Shown here: positions 27,801 through 37,700 of the stretch, in pieces
Position numbering within the stretch: the first letter of the stretch is position 1
Layout of the letters: every line of letters begins with the position of its first letter
Assembly: GCA_040182905.1 (NCBI GenBank)
Contig: JARQWU010000004.1
Location: forward strand, 1 to 64,000
From: Barthelona sp. PAP020
Lineage: Eukaryota > Metamonada: BaSk clade
Direction of reading: 5' to 3'
Length of the DNA: 64,000 nucleotides
Program-made: the position numbers and the translations under genes
The notes under the pieces: model-generated
Seen by the model: the letters and a program-made list of their open reading frames with translations, nothing else
What the model was told of the DNA's origin: nothing
Databases searched by the model: none

Positions 27801-27957
27801 GACGGTATGTTCATATTGTAACGAAAAAATTAAAAACGCTTTCTTTATTCAATTGGAAGATGAGACATTATTACATGAAAGTTGTCATAAGTTGGCTTTA
27901 GAAAAATTAGATGAATCAAAAAACACGTTGGAAATTCCTAAAATTGAGGATTTTTGA
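24874..27957 (+). CDS. VPS39/TGFBRAP1-family vacuolar sorting protein (HOPS/CORVET)
   Basis: 1027 residues. Members of this family link Rab GTPases to the tethering complexes HOPS (VPS39, late endosome/lysosome) or CORVET (VPS3/TGFBRAP1, early endosome). The N-terminal ~300 residues fit a CNH-type beta-propeller (VGNRVFIGTENGLVLLF, LLILQDGKLFVLDGDDL). The centre is helical repeat. Near the C-terminus, a zinc-binding-like module CSYCNEKI...FFIQLED...LLHESCH (about residues 979-1005) matches the VPS39 second domain/RING-like end. The frame opens at TTG 24871; the ATG at 24874 follows directly. I cannot separate VPS39 from VPS3 with confidence. The gene converges on CCT-eta. Confidence 0.75.
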   Translation: MNEIEIFKLIDLHTFPSIYSLTSIESVGNRVFIGTENGLVLLFVITIFKGEIEARERYSVQFDKKKIIEKILFLPVTNNLLILQDGKLFVLDGDDLSKRGEIQKIREAKIMCKNLHPQESIIDFDNIIVISKNKIYNIPINNEGHVNRSKIKNVYSASSNILTCAYVGSYIFFGTENGYYRLDNTVDDCEPTELVSHSQQPLMSAVVDVTMPFKTELCLLNDGNLAYFIDENGAATRSMIQWSTPPDGIFTFFPFLISYYSSEIFLHNLTASAETSIGESQTLRTFNRIVGISNVLTNQLCMINHPRYADRTVPLPFYLITRQTLHGIQFKTFSELIDESPVSVGKELFDLFNGFNERVSFSDLGFSVIPNKTIMNTIYQYYTCETEELVNLGMVLGIKMLTINSNVAIELFDKCGISHLKFIPLLVPEIFGFTTDLKGWQLNLKNLFLRCRDKKPLYDSFIRYFMAVKEKQTNIEEQFNPLNMNKVRKSIQGPKLPRAIELNVDLLIERILLIEGLFEERALRPINDDCYLKPLYIVEAKSDFEDQYSVLNEFLERGTLSDIIQLFLSFIDKIEGINWSEHLESVLDSIIFEFMLEINSPAIDTFIENVEFNLFSFLYFALADPTSDEVDTENFKRLIYIIKLLIHRREFYLSFIFCRVMLIFHSIAGTFDEGLLMLIITNLSYLASLKIEETYVISDEELLKVLPLIDDCVFGKSYLILSVRSIELFDTYFAIIERKLYSSGSSSNNEIANIYVNWCLLSIYNYQNCQFKDEKHLLLLFENLCDYRLNEAREMFWEDTINSLSQLIENIDTNNIHLCDEIEKILTSSKYGNSFVEQEIQLFERFGKHNETIKIILLQLKDIKRAEKYLNKHNSKDLQVYFLQIGMNINDMDMKEHIKNIVSKCQQNMDPTLFFQEMDSNVSLNDVYINIHDAVRRIIKQKNQLANKQAFYSNYLFYLKMKLDKLKNKKVMIDNQTVCSYCNEKIKNAFFIQLEDETLLHESCHKLALEKLDESKNTLEIPKIEDF

Positions 27958-28193
27958 ATCGAAATTGTAAATGTTTGTAGATAGGTTTTTTTTTTCATTT
28001 TTAATCTTTTCTTCTTATTTGTTCTTTTCAACACATGATTTGCAATACATGATGAGAAATAAACAAACAAACAAAAAATAAAAAACTGAACAGTAAAACA
28101 TTTTTACAAAACCATATTTATACGGTTCAAATATACGAAAGAAGGTAAAACAACAACTTATAATCGCATTCCTGTCAACCTTTACCGAAAACA

Positions 28194-29947
28194 TTATCTG
28201 TTACCTTGATAAACACGAGGCATAGCTCCTCTACGCATACCTCCTCCAGGGGGTTTAACGGGAACGTTGCTCATCTCAGCAGGGGCCTTTGATTTAGGAT
28301 TTGTAATTGTCATATCAACAGAAAGAATCGCGCATGCAGCTTCAGTAGCAGCAGCAATAGCGTTCATTTTGTTTGAAGCAGGTTCCCAAACATGAGCTTC
28401 ATATGTATCGCAAACATCTCCTGTGTTGATATCAACACCACACCATTGATTACCAGTTGTATGAGCTTGTTTTAATTTTGCAACAACAGTAGTGGGGTCA
28501 AAACCAGCATTTTCACAAAGTTGACGAGGAATAACCTCAAAAGCCTTGGCATAAGCAGCAAGAAGCAATTGTTCCTTACCAGCAATAGAACGAGAAACGG
28601 TCTTAATATGTTTTGCAACTTCCATTTCAATAGCACCACCACCAGCAACAACATCTGTCTTTTTAACGGCTCTCTTTACAACCATAATGGCATCATGAAG
28701 AGAACGATGAACTTCAGCCATAAATTGTTCGGCACCACCTCTAAGAATGAAAGTAGAAGTTTTGGCTTCAGGGCAACCTGAGAAATAGTTGTAACGCTTA
28801 GAACCAATTTGAATTTCTTCAAACATTTCACAAGTACCAAGAATTTTATCATTAAGATCAGAAACAGAAGTTTGAATTTTGGCTCCGGTAGCCATACACA
28901 CACGACGAAGATCAGCTGGGTCAACACGTCCAGCACAAAACATGTCATTATCAGCAAAATATTGAGTGGCAAGATCTCCAATAGATTCAGTTGAAAGAAC
29001 AATATCAACACCAGCATCACGAATTGCGTCTAATTTACGGAAGATAATGTTCCATTCGGCTTGAACAACACGTTCATAATCACGAATGTTATCAACACGA
29101 ACTTCAGCAGATTGATCTTCAGCTTGAAGTTCAAGGTCAACATTAAGGCACAAAATCTTAGGTGTCTTAAATTTCTTAGGCTGCATTTCAAATCCATAAT
29201 AAGAAAAAGTACGTTCAAAAGCAACACCTTTAACAAGTTGAATATCATTCATAGAACCACCTTCAACCTTTTTAACACCAACCATATCAAGATTAAGATC
29301 AGCTCCAAGATGCAAAACGCAATCAACAACAAGTCCAGCAAGATAATCTGAATTATTAGCAATAAGTTTTGAATTCATAGCCGTCTTTGCACATTTAACA
29401 AGAACATCACGGAATTCAGCATCATTTTGTTTATTGACAGCCATTGAAATTTGTTTGATGAGTTTAGTAGCTTCAAAAGCACCACGACGAAAAGCTTTAA
29501 TAATATGTTGAGTTTGAACACCATCTTCAATGAAAGGCTTGGCAACATTTAACATTTGACCAGCTAATAAAACAACTGAAGTGGTACCATCACCAATTTC
29601 AGCATCTTGTGACTTGGCAATGTCAACCAAAACTTTAGCTGCAGGATGAACAACATCAAGTAAATCAACAATTGTAGCCCCATCATTAGAAATTGTATAT
29701 TGAATTCTTGAACCATCTTCACGTTTCTCACCTTTATCGGAATAAATTAATTTGTCTTGTCCACGAGGCCCTAAAGTTGTACGTACACAATCAACAATAA
29801 CACTACAAGCGTTAATATTCGATATTAATTGACCAATTCCTTGGCTTTGGTCTGCTCCTTCTTTAAGAATGATGATACCTAATAAATTAGTAAAATTTCA
29901 CACCATATAATACCTGGATTCATCATCATTGGAAGTCCGCCTTGCAT
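28194..29947 (-). CDS. CCT7: T-complex protein 1 subunit eta (CCT7), one intron
   Basis: Exon 1 is 29914-29947 ([12 protein letters not shown] start), the intron 29879-29913, and exon 2 28194-29878; 572 residues. CCT7 is one of eight subunits of the cytosolic TRiC/CCT chaperonin that folds tubulin and actin, which fits a flagellate. Eta-type marks are [20 protein letters not shown] and [17 protein letters not shown], then the ATP-site motifs [11 protein letters not shown] and [12 protein letters not shown], and [12 protein letters not shown]. The C-terminal Gly/Arg-rich tail ([12 protein letters not shown]) is typical. The true N-terminus is only recovered by splicing the 35-nt intron; an in-frame GTT/TTG stretch otherwise suggests a false internal start near 29630. 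Codon use resembles that of highly expressed genes. Confidence 0.96.
29879..29913 (-). other. Spliceosomal intron in CCT7 (35 nt)
   Basis: Minus strand: GTATTA at the 5' end, ACTAAT branch-like motif, TTATTAG end. Splicing joins CCAG to GTATCATC, giving the family peptide [10 protein letters not shown]. At 35 nt it is near the lower limit of known spliceosomal introns. Confidence 0.93.
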
Positions 29948-30124
29948 TTAGTGAGGTAATCAAAAAATAAAAGTGAGATTGTTGCGCTCTTTTTTTTTTT
30001 AATTTCTGAATTGAAATGCCAGAATTAGTTTCAAGTTCATTTTTGTAAACTGTACATTTGTTTAAATGAAATAAAAACGGCTCTCAAAAAAAATAAAGCT
30101 ATTCAATAATTTACTCACAATCTT

Positions 30125-32857
30125 CTATTCAACTAAATATGCAATATCCAACTTTTTCAATATATTTAAATAAGATTGAGTCAATCCATTTGTTCTTTTT
30201 ATAATTTTAATTATTTTTTTCAAAAATTCCAGAATTTTTTCATTTTTGCAATCCATAAATGAGAATGAACAATTTAGAACTTCTGTAATAATTGGATAAT
30301 ATTCCAAAGGAATGTGACCCAATGGTTCAATATCTTCCAAAATGTCAACCAAAATGTTGTCCAACAATTTTTGAACTTCTGTTTCAATTGTCAACTTTGT
30401 GTATGTTTGATCAATTTTTTGTTGACCAACAATTGTTAAAGCACAAGCAATTGGTAGTTTAGATTTCTTTAAAAGAAGCTTAAACTCAACTGCTTCAACA
30501 TTTTGAATGGCTTCATCAACAACGTCCAATAAACTTTTGAAATAATACAAACAGCCTTCAGTTAGAGATGAAGGTATTTTGATCAACAATTCAGCAACAA
30601 TGCTAATGGCATTGACAAATCTGTGAATCCAAGATCTTTTTCTTGCCATCTCAAAATCTTCATTGTAATCAATTTCAAAATTGTGTAAAGACAAAAAAAT
30701 GTCATCCAATATTTCTTGAGCATGCAACAACAAATTAGAATTTAAAGCCAAAGATGCTAAATTGACCATGATAGAAATACGAACTGCTGGATTTGACAGT
30801 GAAGGAGCTGCTACTTGACAAAAAGTCAAACAACCTCTTAAAAGTCTTTGTTTTACTTTTGGATGCATAATTATCAAAAGAGCTCTTTGACACAACAACT
30901 GTAAAACCTCATCCCACATGCAAAATACACGACGTGCTTCATTCAACATGGATAAGATTTTTTCAAGGTCTTGATGAGTTGTTGTTGAATCAGGAAAAGG
31001 TATCCTTGCTATGATATCAACAAATTTCCCCTCTATTTCAACTCTTCTCAAAGGGTCAAACAAAATTAGATCATTATTTTGAATGACATTACGACACACA
31101 GTTAAGGCACCAAAAACCTGCAAAGAATCGGTCAATTGATAATGATATTTATGATTTGAAAGAGCATTAACAAATACAAGGTCCACATTGTCTTCTTCTC
31201 CCCCCAAACCAGATGTTGATCCATGTAAAAATGTTAGCAATGTCATAAATGGATCATTATGAAAGAATTCAACGCAATTTGGAGAACATTTAATAGCTTG
31301 AATAAGAATTTTTGCCAAATCTTTCCTGGGCAAAACCTCAATCAGAGAAACCTTTTTGGAAATATGTTTAAATATCTTTTTCAGATGAGATAACTTCAAA
31401 TTCTTACTGCTGAAAGCAACCCAACCAATAATAGCCTTTAAATAACCTTCATGATTGTAAGGTTGTATGTAGTCCAAAATTTCAATCACAATATTTACAG
31501 CCTCTGTGCCTGAAATTTTTTCAACACAGATTTCACTGAGTCTCATTCCAAACTCACTCAACAAAAGTTCAATGGAACAATTATTTGATGTATTAGCTTG
31601 TTTTATCAAATCAAAAAAAGTTCTGTTGTGATTCCAAATGAATGTAGCAGGTAATACTTCAAGAATTGCGATTAGGATAGAACCCATTGAACAACCATTT
31701 TTAACGTATTCGTTCATTAACTTATCTGAATATTTTTCATCATTATCAAATTTAAAAACTGAAGCAATACATCTGAAAGGTGCCAAAACCAGTTCATTGA
31801 CATTTTCAACAGTTAGAGCAACCTTATTTGTATCATTGACTGCGCCAGCTCCCAACATACGTTTAACTTGTACAAGATTATCACAAAAGGCATTGTATGC
31901 AATATCAACCAAATGCTCATTGTATACATGTAATTGAGCATTATGAATAGAAAAAGCAGCCATATATATTGCTAAAACAGGATTACCACATCCATTTGCA
32001 GCTTGAGCATGTCTGGAAAATTGATCCAAAATAACTTTAGCAGATGTATCATTAAATTTTTGAAGAGGTGAAGCAGCATTCTCAATAAGTGTTCTGGCAA
32101 GGAACTCACGTACAGACACAATTTTTAAAATCCACTGATTGGCCACATGTTTAGCTCCACTTGGAACCTCAATTGAATCGAAGTTTTCAGGAAACTTTTG
32201 ATTTGGCGTTAATTCTTTACATTTTAACAATATTCGATCATAAACAAGTTGAGTAAACTTATCCAATGAGTTAACAACACAGAGAAAAGCAAATGGAAGA
32301 ATCAAAACATCTGAATATTCTTCTAACATGTTACAACTGCGTACAAGTAATTTAAAAGAGTCAACAAACAATCCATTCTTCCAGCAATTATCAACATGTC
32401 TCCAAATATCTCGCAACAAAAAAGTAGCATTTGAAACGTTATCAGCAATTCCCAATTCAGCAAGGTTGAATGAAAATTCGGCATCAAAAGAATCCAAATC
32501 AGTACCTTGTAGTTGACTTATTGATTCGGCAAAATCAAAAACAAAATCAGTACCAAACATTTGTCGATTATCTTCCAAAAAACCATTGGGCTCATGTAAA
32601 TCACTCAATTTTGTTGATAACGGATCAGCAAATGGATCAGAAAAAGGATCTTCATCAGTTTCTTCAACATTCACAGTTTCATCCATTTCTTTCTTTGTAT
32701 TCACATCTTCTTCTTTAATGATAACTACTTTTTCTTCCTTAATTATTTGTAAAGGATCTTCAACTTTAATGTCTTCATAATATTCAACAAAAGGTTTCTT
32801 CTCTTCTTCTTCATGATTGTATACCCATTGTAAATCACCCCATTGAGACGAGAACAT
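30125..32857 (-). CDS. VPS35L-like (C16orf62) subunit of the Retriever/Commander complex
   Basis: 910 residues. VPS35L with VPS26C and VPS29 forms Retriever, which with the CCC complex (Commander) recycles cargo from endosomes to the surface. The acidic N-terminus carries a repeated DPF/DPL pattern (DEDPFSDPFADPLSTKL), as in VPS35L. The middle and C-terminus are helical. The block DLEKILSMLNEARRVFCMWD...LKRGCLTFCQVAAPSLSNP, followed by LALNSNLLLHAQEILDDIF, tracks the VPS35L region with SMFCN, the kinase-like AFVRACVAYCFITIPSL helix and the QADAFFKAA helix. It is not the classical retromer VPS35, whose PRLYL motif is absent. ATG at 32857 is preceded by TTTCAA. Confidence 0.72.
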   Translation of the reverse strand: MFSSQWGDLQWVYNHEEEEKKPFVEYYEDIKVEDPLQIIKEEKVVIIKEEDVNTKKEMDETVNVEETDEDPFSDPFADPLSTKLSDLHEPNGFLEDNRQMFGTDFVFDFAESISQLQGTDLDSFDAEFSFNLAELGIADNVSNATFLLRDIWRHVDNCWKNGLFVDSFKLLVRSCNMLEEYSDVLILPFAFLCVVNSLDKFTQLVYDRILLKCKELTPNQKFPENFDSIEVPSGAKHVANQWILKIVSVREFLARTLIENAASPLQKFNDTSAKVILDQFSRHAQAANGCGNPVLAIYMAAFSIHNAQLHVYNEHLVDIAYNAFCDNLVQVKRMLGAGAVNDTNKVALTVENVNELVLAPFRCIASVFKFDNDEKYSDKLMNEYVKNGCSMGSILIAILEVLPATFIWNHNRTFFDLIKQANTSNNCSIELLLSEFGMRLSEICVEKISGTEAVNIVIEILDYIQPYNHEGYLKAIIGWVAFSSKNLKLSHLKKIFKHISKKVSLIEVLPRKDLAKILIQAIKCSPNCVEFFHNDPFMTLLTFLHGSTSGLGGEEDNVDLVFVNALSNHKYHYQLTDSLQVFGALTVCRNVIQNNDLILFDPLRRVEIEGKFVDIIARIPFPDSTTTHQDLEKILSMLNEARRVFCMWDEVLQLLCQRALLIIMHPKVKQRLLRGCLTFCQVAAPSLSNPAVRISIMVNLASLALNSNLLLHAQEILDDIFLSLHNFEIDYNEDFEMARKRSWIHRFVNAISIVAELLIKIPSSLTEGCLYYFKSLLDVVDEAIQNVEAVEFKLLLKKSKLPIACALTIVGQQKIDQTYTKLTIETEVQKLLDNILVDILEDIEPLGHIPLEYYPIITEVLNCSFSFMDCKNEKILEFLKKIIKIIKRTNGLTQSYLNILKKLDIAYLVE

Positions 32858-32992
32858 TTGAAAAAAAGGTGTTGCTTACTCATTTTACTTTTTTCTTTTT
32901 CAAGGAATTGACATATTTCTTTTTTGGCAGTTCTTATGTTTCATAAAGACAAATACTAATAGATTATTCTTATTAAAGTTGAAAAAATAACA

Positions 32993-33145
32993 ATGCCTTT
33001 TTATTATTGCAAAAAGAATGACAAAATGGAATTAATGTGGACAAAAGAAAATCTTTTTTGGGTTTTTGCTGTTGATTCCCGCATTAAGGTAATTCTTCGT
33101 GAAGGTTGTTTTGTATTATGCTTGTGTCATAATATTCTGTTTGCA
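32993..33145 (+). CDS. Possible 50-residue ORF or first exon
   Basis: ATG at 32993 opens a 50-codon frame, MPFYYCKKNDKMELMWTKEN... with Trp and Cys residues, 135 bp from and divergent to VPS35L. That is a spacing seen elsewhere for real gene pairs here. A GTAATT after codon 32 (...DSRIK) could be a donor site, but I found no acceptor that opens a longer frame. It resembles no family I know and may be chance. Confidence 0.2.
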
Positions 33146-33438
33146 TGAATGGCTAAGGTTTTTTTATTGAAATCTTATCAAGCTTATAAATGTTTTGTTC
33201 AGCATTTGACTCATTCTTTGGAAATAATGTGGTTTTCTGTGGTTATTTTTCTGCAAACAAGATTGGTTGTTTCTCAAAAGGATTAATTCTTGCTTGTTTT
33301 CAAAAATTTCAATAATTCAACACACATATCGGGACCTAAAAATCTTGGGTCAAATGAATGTCATCCTTTTTGGTTCATTCAAACATTTAGTGCTTTTGGA
33401 CAAGGAAATGATGGACAAGTTTTCAAAAAGAATAAAAA

Positions 33439-33960
33439 ATGTGGAAGTTCATGCTCAATGAACGGAATTTATTGGAGATATAAAGAGGTCATCAAATATC
33501 ATTTCCGTTATTTTTTGTTTCTTGACCATCTTTTGGTCCAATTTTTGAGTTATTTGGGCATCTGAATCCACGTGAGTTTTTCTCAAATCTAAAGCTAACT
33601 CGTTTCGTTGTTCACTGAACAACTCATACCTCATAAATATTTGGTCCAGTTGTGAAACAACTATATTTATTTACAAAGCAAGTAAACTCAGAAAACTCAT
33701 TCCAGCAAATTTCAGTCAAAATCCCAAGAGGGGAATTCAGACTGAAATGTATTTGGAACGATCAAGTGGGAGAATTTCGGAGAAATTCTTCATTCCTATT
33801 TTTTTGTATTTTTGCAAAAGCAAAATATTAAAGTCTAAACTTTACCTTAGCAAATCTAAAGTTTTTCAACAGATCAATCGGGCTTCGAAAGCCTTTAACC
33901 AAATAAACACCATTCCTTTTTATTCACACATACGGACAGTGCTTCTTGGCTTGGAAATAA
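33439..33960 (+). repeat. Dispersed ~515-bp element, copy B (order Y-X)
   Basis: Block Y (33439-33640) then block X (33641-33960); the same blocks occur in reverse order in copy A at 14149-14662 on the other strand. The Y/X junction (TCATAAATAT to TTGGTCCAGTTGTG) is internal here, whereas in copy A it corresponds to the outer ends, as expected if both derive from a circle or a tandem array. Within X, where copy A has the stem CAGCCAC/GTGGCTG, copy B has a different paired stem ATTTCAGTC/GACTGAAAT, with an inner CCC/GGG pairing. Copy B ends 166 bp before a tRNA gene. Confidence 0.8.
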
Positions 33961-34126
33961 CTATTAAAGAACAGATATTATCGTACAAAACCTATAATTG
34001 GTTTATCACACTCAACTATCAGTTAGCAGCAGACAAAGAAATTAATTAAAGTTACAAAAGAAAAGTTTTCTTTTTTCTGCTTATTGCAAATAAACTTTCA
34101 TAGGAATAACTTTTATTTTTTAATAC

Positions 34127-34200
34127 GACCGTGTGGCCTAATTGGACAGGGCATCTGACTACGGATCAGAAGGTTAGGGGTTCGAGTCCTCTCACGGTCG
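34127..34200 (+). tRNA. tRNA-Arg, anticodon ACG
   Basis: 74 nucleotides without an intron. The acceptor stem GACCGTG pairs perfectly with CACGGTC, leaving a G discriminator as in other eukaryotic tRNA-Arg(ACG). U8-G9 are followed by a short D stem. The anticodon arm TCTGA-CTACGGA-TCAGA is perfect and presents ACG (wobble A, read as inosine for CGN codons). The variable loop is AGGTT and the T arm AGGGG-TTCGAGT-CCTCT. The internal A box (TGGCCTAATTGG) and B box (GGTTCGAGTCC) are intact. A T-rich run follows at 34203, a usual RNA polymerase III terminator. No 3' CCA is encoded. Confidence 0.97.
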
Positions 34201-34202
34201 AA

Positions 34203-34207
34203 TTTTT
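34203..34207 (+). terminator. Pol III T-run terminator
   Basis: A run of T residues immediately 3' of the tRNA-Arg gene, in the position expected for RNA polymerase III termination. Confidence 0.6.
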
Positions 34208-34369
34208 TAATTTTCGAATGAAAGCGTAGGATCGAGTCTCTTAAATTTGAAATATTCAACACAATTCACGTTAGACGAAAGGGCATTCATGATGCAAAAC
34301 AGAAAATTCACACGACAATAATAATAAATGTTTATAAAGATCTTTATTGTTCTCGGTTAGAGTTTGGGG

Positions 34370-34410
34370 GTACTTGCAACTGAGTCGTTTTGCGTGGATG
34401 GTTCAGAACA
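34370..34410 (-). repeat. Short dispersed repeat, copy 2
   Basis: The reverse complement of this stretch matches 61-100 at about 80%, ending in the shared CAGTTGCAAGTAC word. It lies between the tRNA gene and the dynein gene in non-coding sequence. Confidence 0.5.
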
Positions 34411-34796
34411 CTCTTAAAAAAAAAAGAAATGGTTCCGGTTTAGATGGGACTGGTATTTAAAGAAAAGTGTAATACTTTCCTTTAGCCCCTTGATTCACTT
34501 TAAATGTTTTCACTTATGTTCTCTTTGTGGGATTTTGATATTCCATATTGACCTAATTTATTTTCTTATATCCTTAATCTTTGAATTCTTACGATTCCAT
34601 GCTATTGCTTGAGCTTTTCAATTTTGATATCCATTAATATTAGAATTTGCAAGAAGAAACCTTTCATCTGTTCACTTTGATAAGAATAAATAATACCTTT
34701 GGGTAAAAAACCAAACTAAACAAGGTCAGTTTCTCGAGAAAAGGAATAAACAATTTTACATGATTTATAATAACGAAATGAAATGTGGTGGTTATT

Positions 34797-37700
34797 TTAA
34801 TCAATTTCACACAATAATGCAACACCACGTCTGATCCAATGAGCACCTGGATATTTCCCAGTGGGTAGTCTAATTGTCAGCACATATGAAGTTGAATGAC
34901 CAGTTGTGGATAAAACACCAGCTCTAAATGCTGTTCTATAAACTGGACAATCATAAAATTTATCTGCAGGATGTGATCCAAAAGGCATGTCTGCAGGTCT
35001 TGGTTTTAAAGCTGGAATAACAATTCTTTTGCATGGCTTGAGCCAAATGGCACACATTTCTTGGAATAATTCTTTTGGTTTAGCTTCTTCCAAACGTTTT
35101 CTCTCGATACTATAACTGGCACCTTGAAGGAATAAACCTGTAAACCAAACACCATCATCATCCAAAGGTTTCAAGAATTGCATTTGCTCAAGTTGAGAAT
35201 GTTCTGTTTTGGTTGTGGTATCTTGCCACACTGTAAAATCGAAAACTAACTCATCAATTGGAATTGAATATTTTCGAGCATAGTTTTGTAACAAACCAGT
35301 AAGGAAACTTTGGGGGAAGAACAAACCAGATAACCAAATGAATGGTAATTTTCCTTCAGATTTCCATCTACGAATGAAAGAGAAACGATCCAACAAATTT
35401 TCATACCAATTTGCCAAATTCTTTTGAGAGATAAAAGACTTAGTTTTCCACACCTTGGGAACTCTACCAAGAATCAACGCATTGGATACATCCTCTAAAT
35501 CAGCAGTCATTACAATTTTACCTTGAGTAGCCAACAACAATTGTGTGAGAGATGTTTTAATCGTGTCTATCAATCGATTATAAGAAGTGATTTCTTGAAC
35601 AAGAACTGTATTTAACGATTCCTTATAATCAACTGGAAGTTCTTCCTTCACTTTATCATCATCAAACATAAGTGGAAGACGTGACAAAATGCCTCGAGCC
35701 AATACTTCCATAGAAGAACCTTCACCTTCACTTTGAAGGGCTAATGATGGTTGGGTTTCCAAAAGAGTATCAAGAACATCCTTTGTGTTGCTGATAGCTG
35801 ATGTGATATCAGCATTAAGATGTAATCCAAACATGTCTGGAGTATCTTCTGTTTGAATGTTTCTGACATGTTGAGTTAAACGATCCATATCAGTATCTGG
35901 AGTGGGATATTCCCAAACACCCAAACCTTGTCTGTCCAAAATTCTCGTTGATTCAATAAGAAGCAATTCTTTTCTATTCATAACCTTATCTAATGATTGT
36001 TGAGAGCAGAATAATTCAAGAAGAATGGCCATTGTTCTTTCATCCCAACGATCAGTAACACGCCCACCATAATTGACGACAGATACAAGATAACGAAGTG
36101 CCTTCCAAGGAACAACAATATCATCTCCAATTGTTGATTCAGTTCCCAAGAATAGATTCAATTGATGTAATGAGATGCGAAGATCACCTTCAGTGAATTC
36201 GTATGGAATATTGAAACCTAGTGGTCCATATTTCCTTCTTTGTAAAACAACTGCATGGAATAAAGCAATGTTGTAGAACAAGGTTCTTCTGAATCGAGCA
36301 CGTTTTCTCCTTAAAACATGTTCAGAGTCTTCTTGCAACCTTGGTAATGCCATTCCCAACTCAACAACCTTTGAAGGATCTTGTGCAACATCAATGGGAT
36401 TGTCAATCAAATCTTCATTAAGGAATTCATCAAATTCAAAACTGGATTCATTTGCAATAATTGACAAATTGGACAACAAATTGGAACGAACTTCTGTTGG
36501 TGGTTCATTCGTCATTTTAACTGCATTTTGAAGTATTGATGAAGGGAAAGATTCAGTAGGCATTGATGTGAGCCATAAACGGAAATCTTTATGAGTAGTA
36601 TTTGGTGAAATACGTTCTACAATCTTTGTTAATGAAGGCATCCATGATGGAGCCAAATGACAATTCTGAAGGAGAATCCAATGTCCACGGTCAATGCCAT
36701 TTTCAATGAGAGCTTCAGCAATAGCTCCTTGACCTTGACCCAAAGAAACTGAATGAAAAGATTTTCCTGCTTTACCAACAGTTTCAGCAAAGGCCAACAA
36801 ATCAGACACAGGGTTTGCACCTGGTGAAAGGATGAAAACTAAAGGTAACGAACAGTTACTATCTTGGAAAACAGTGGCCAAATCCATGAGAGGGAATGAC
36901 AAATAATCTTGTCCAAGCAGACGAGTGATGGTTCTTTTGACATTCTGTAAAAATTTGTCAGGTCTAAAAGTTTTGATGATTAATAGACGTTGCATCATAT
37001 TGGTTCCGTAATAATTTCTTTCAGGAAGATCAAGATGCCCATCATCTTTGTTGTAATATTCTGACCATTCATCAACATGTTCACAAATATGTTGATCCAA
37101 GTCTTTGAAGCAGGGTAATTCTCGAGAAAGTGCTTTAATGTTCTTCCACATGTCTGCAGTAATCCAAGGAGCGGGCAACTTATCCGCGTCAATAAGTTCA
37201 AGAGCTGTACCTTCAGTTAGGAAATATAAGAACTCTTTTTGAGTCATCAAATCACGTCTTAATAGGAGTTTAATTAACAGTAACAGAACAAAATTTAGCT
37301 TATCCTTTGAAAACAGAGAACGACAAACATTGTTAAACACTGAATTCATGAAATGAGAGAATAGAGAAGATGAACGTGTTTCTATGCGATTTAATGGAGG
37401 CAATTGTGCACCACCGCTTGCCAATTGATTAATGTTCGTCACAGGTTGAATTTCTTCTCGAATACCATAAACAAAGAAAATAGGTGGTGAACCTTGTTTA
37501 ATTTCAGCAGGGGCATTTGCCAATGATTTTTCAAATAACTGCAAAAACCATCCCAAAGAGTATTGATACATATTATCGATAAATATTAAATCACTGAGGG
37601 CAAAATAGATAACTGCAGAAATATCGGCAACAGGTCGGAAATTACCACGCTTTTCTTCGATTTGTGCAGTTGTACGTTTGATAATTATCATTTCATCTTC

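Larger units (their letters stand above)
32858..34796. other. Long intergenic region with repeat copy B and tRNA-Arg
   Basis: About 1.9 kb without a convincing protein gene. It contains a weak 50-codon frame at 32993, repeat copy B (33439-33960), a tRNA-Arg gene (34127-34200) and a short dispersed repeat (34370-34410). The frames at 33267-33565 and 33747-34049 lie in or next to the repeat and show no coding constraint. The last ~400 bases before the dynein stop codon hold nothing recognisable. Confidence 0.6.

Noticed and set aside
28472-29351. Several overlapping frames on both strands within CCT7
   Set aside because: Shadows produced by the less AT-rich codon use of a highly expressed gene.
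33641-33670. Hammerhead ribozyme in the repeat (GAAAC next to a stem)
   Set aside because: The CUGANGA core half is missing in both copies; GAAAC here is part of the GTTGTgaaACAAC palindrome.
34214-34245. Possible second, degenerate tRNA (GGATCGAGTCTC resembles a B box) after tRNA-Arg
   Set aside because: No acceptor or anticodon stems can be paired around it.
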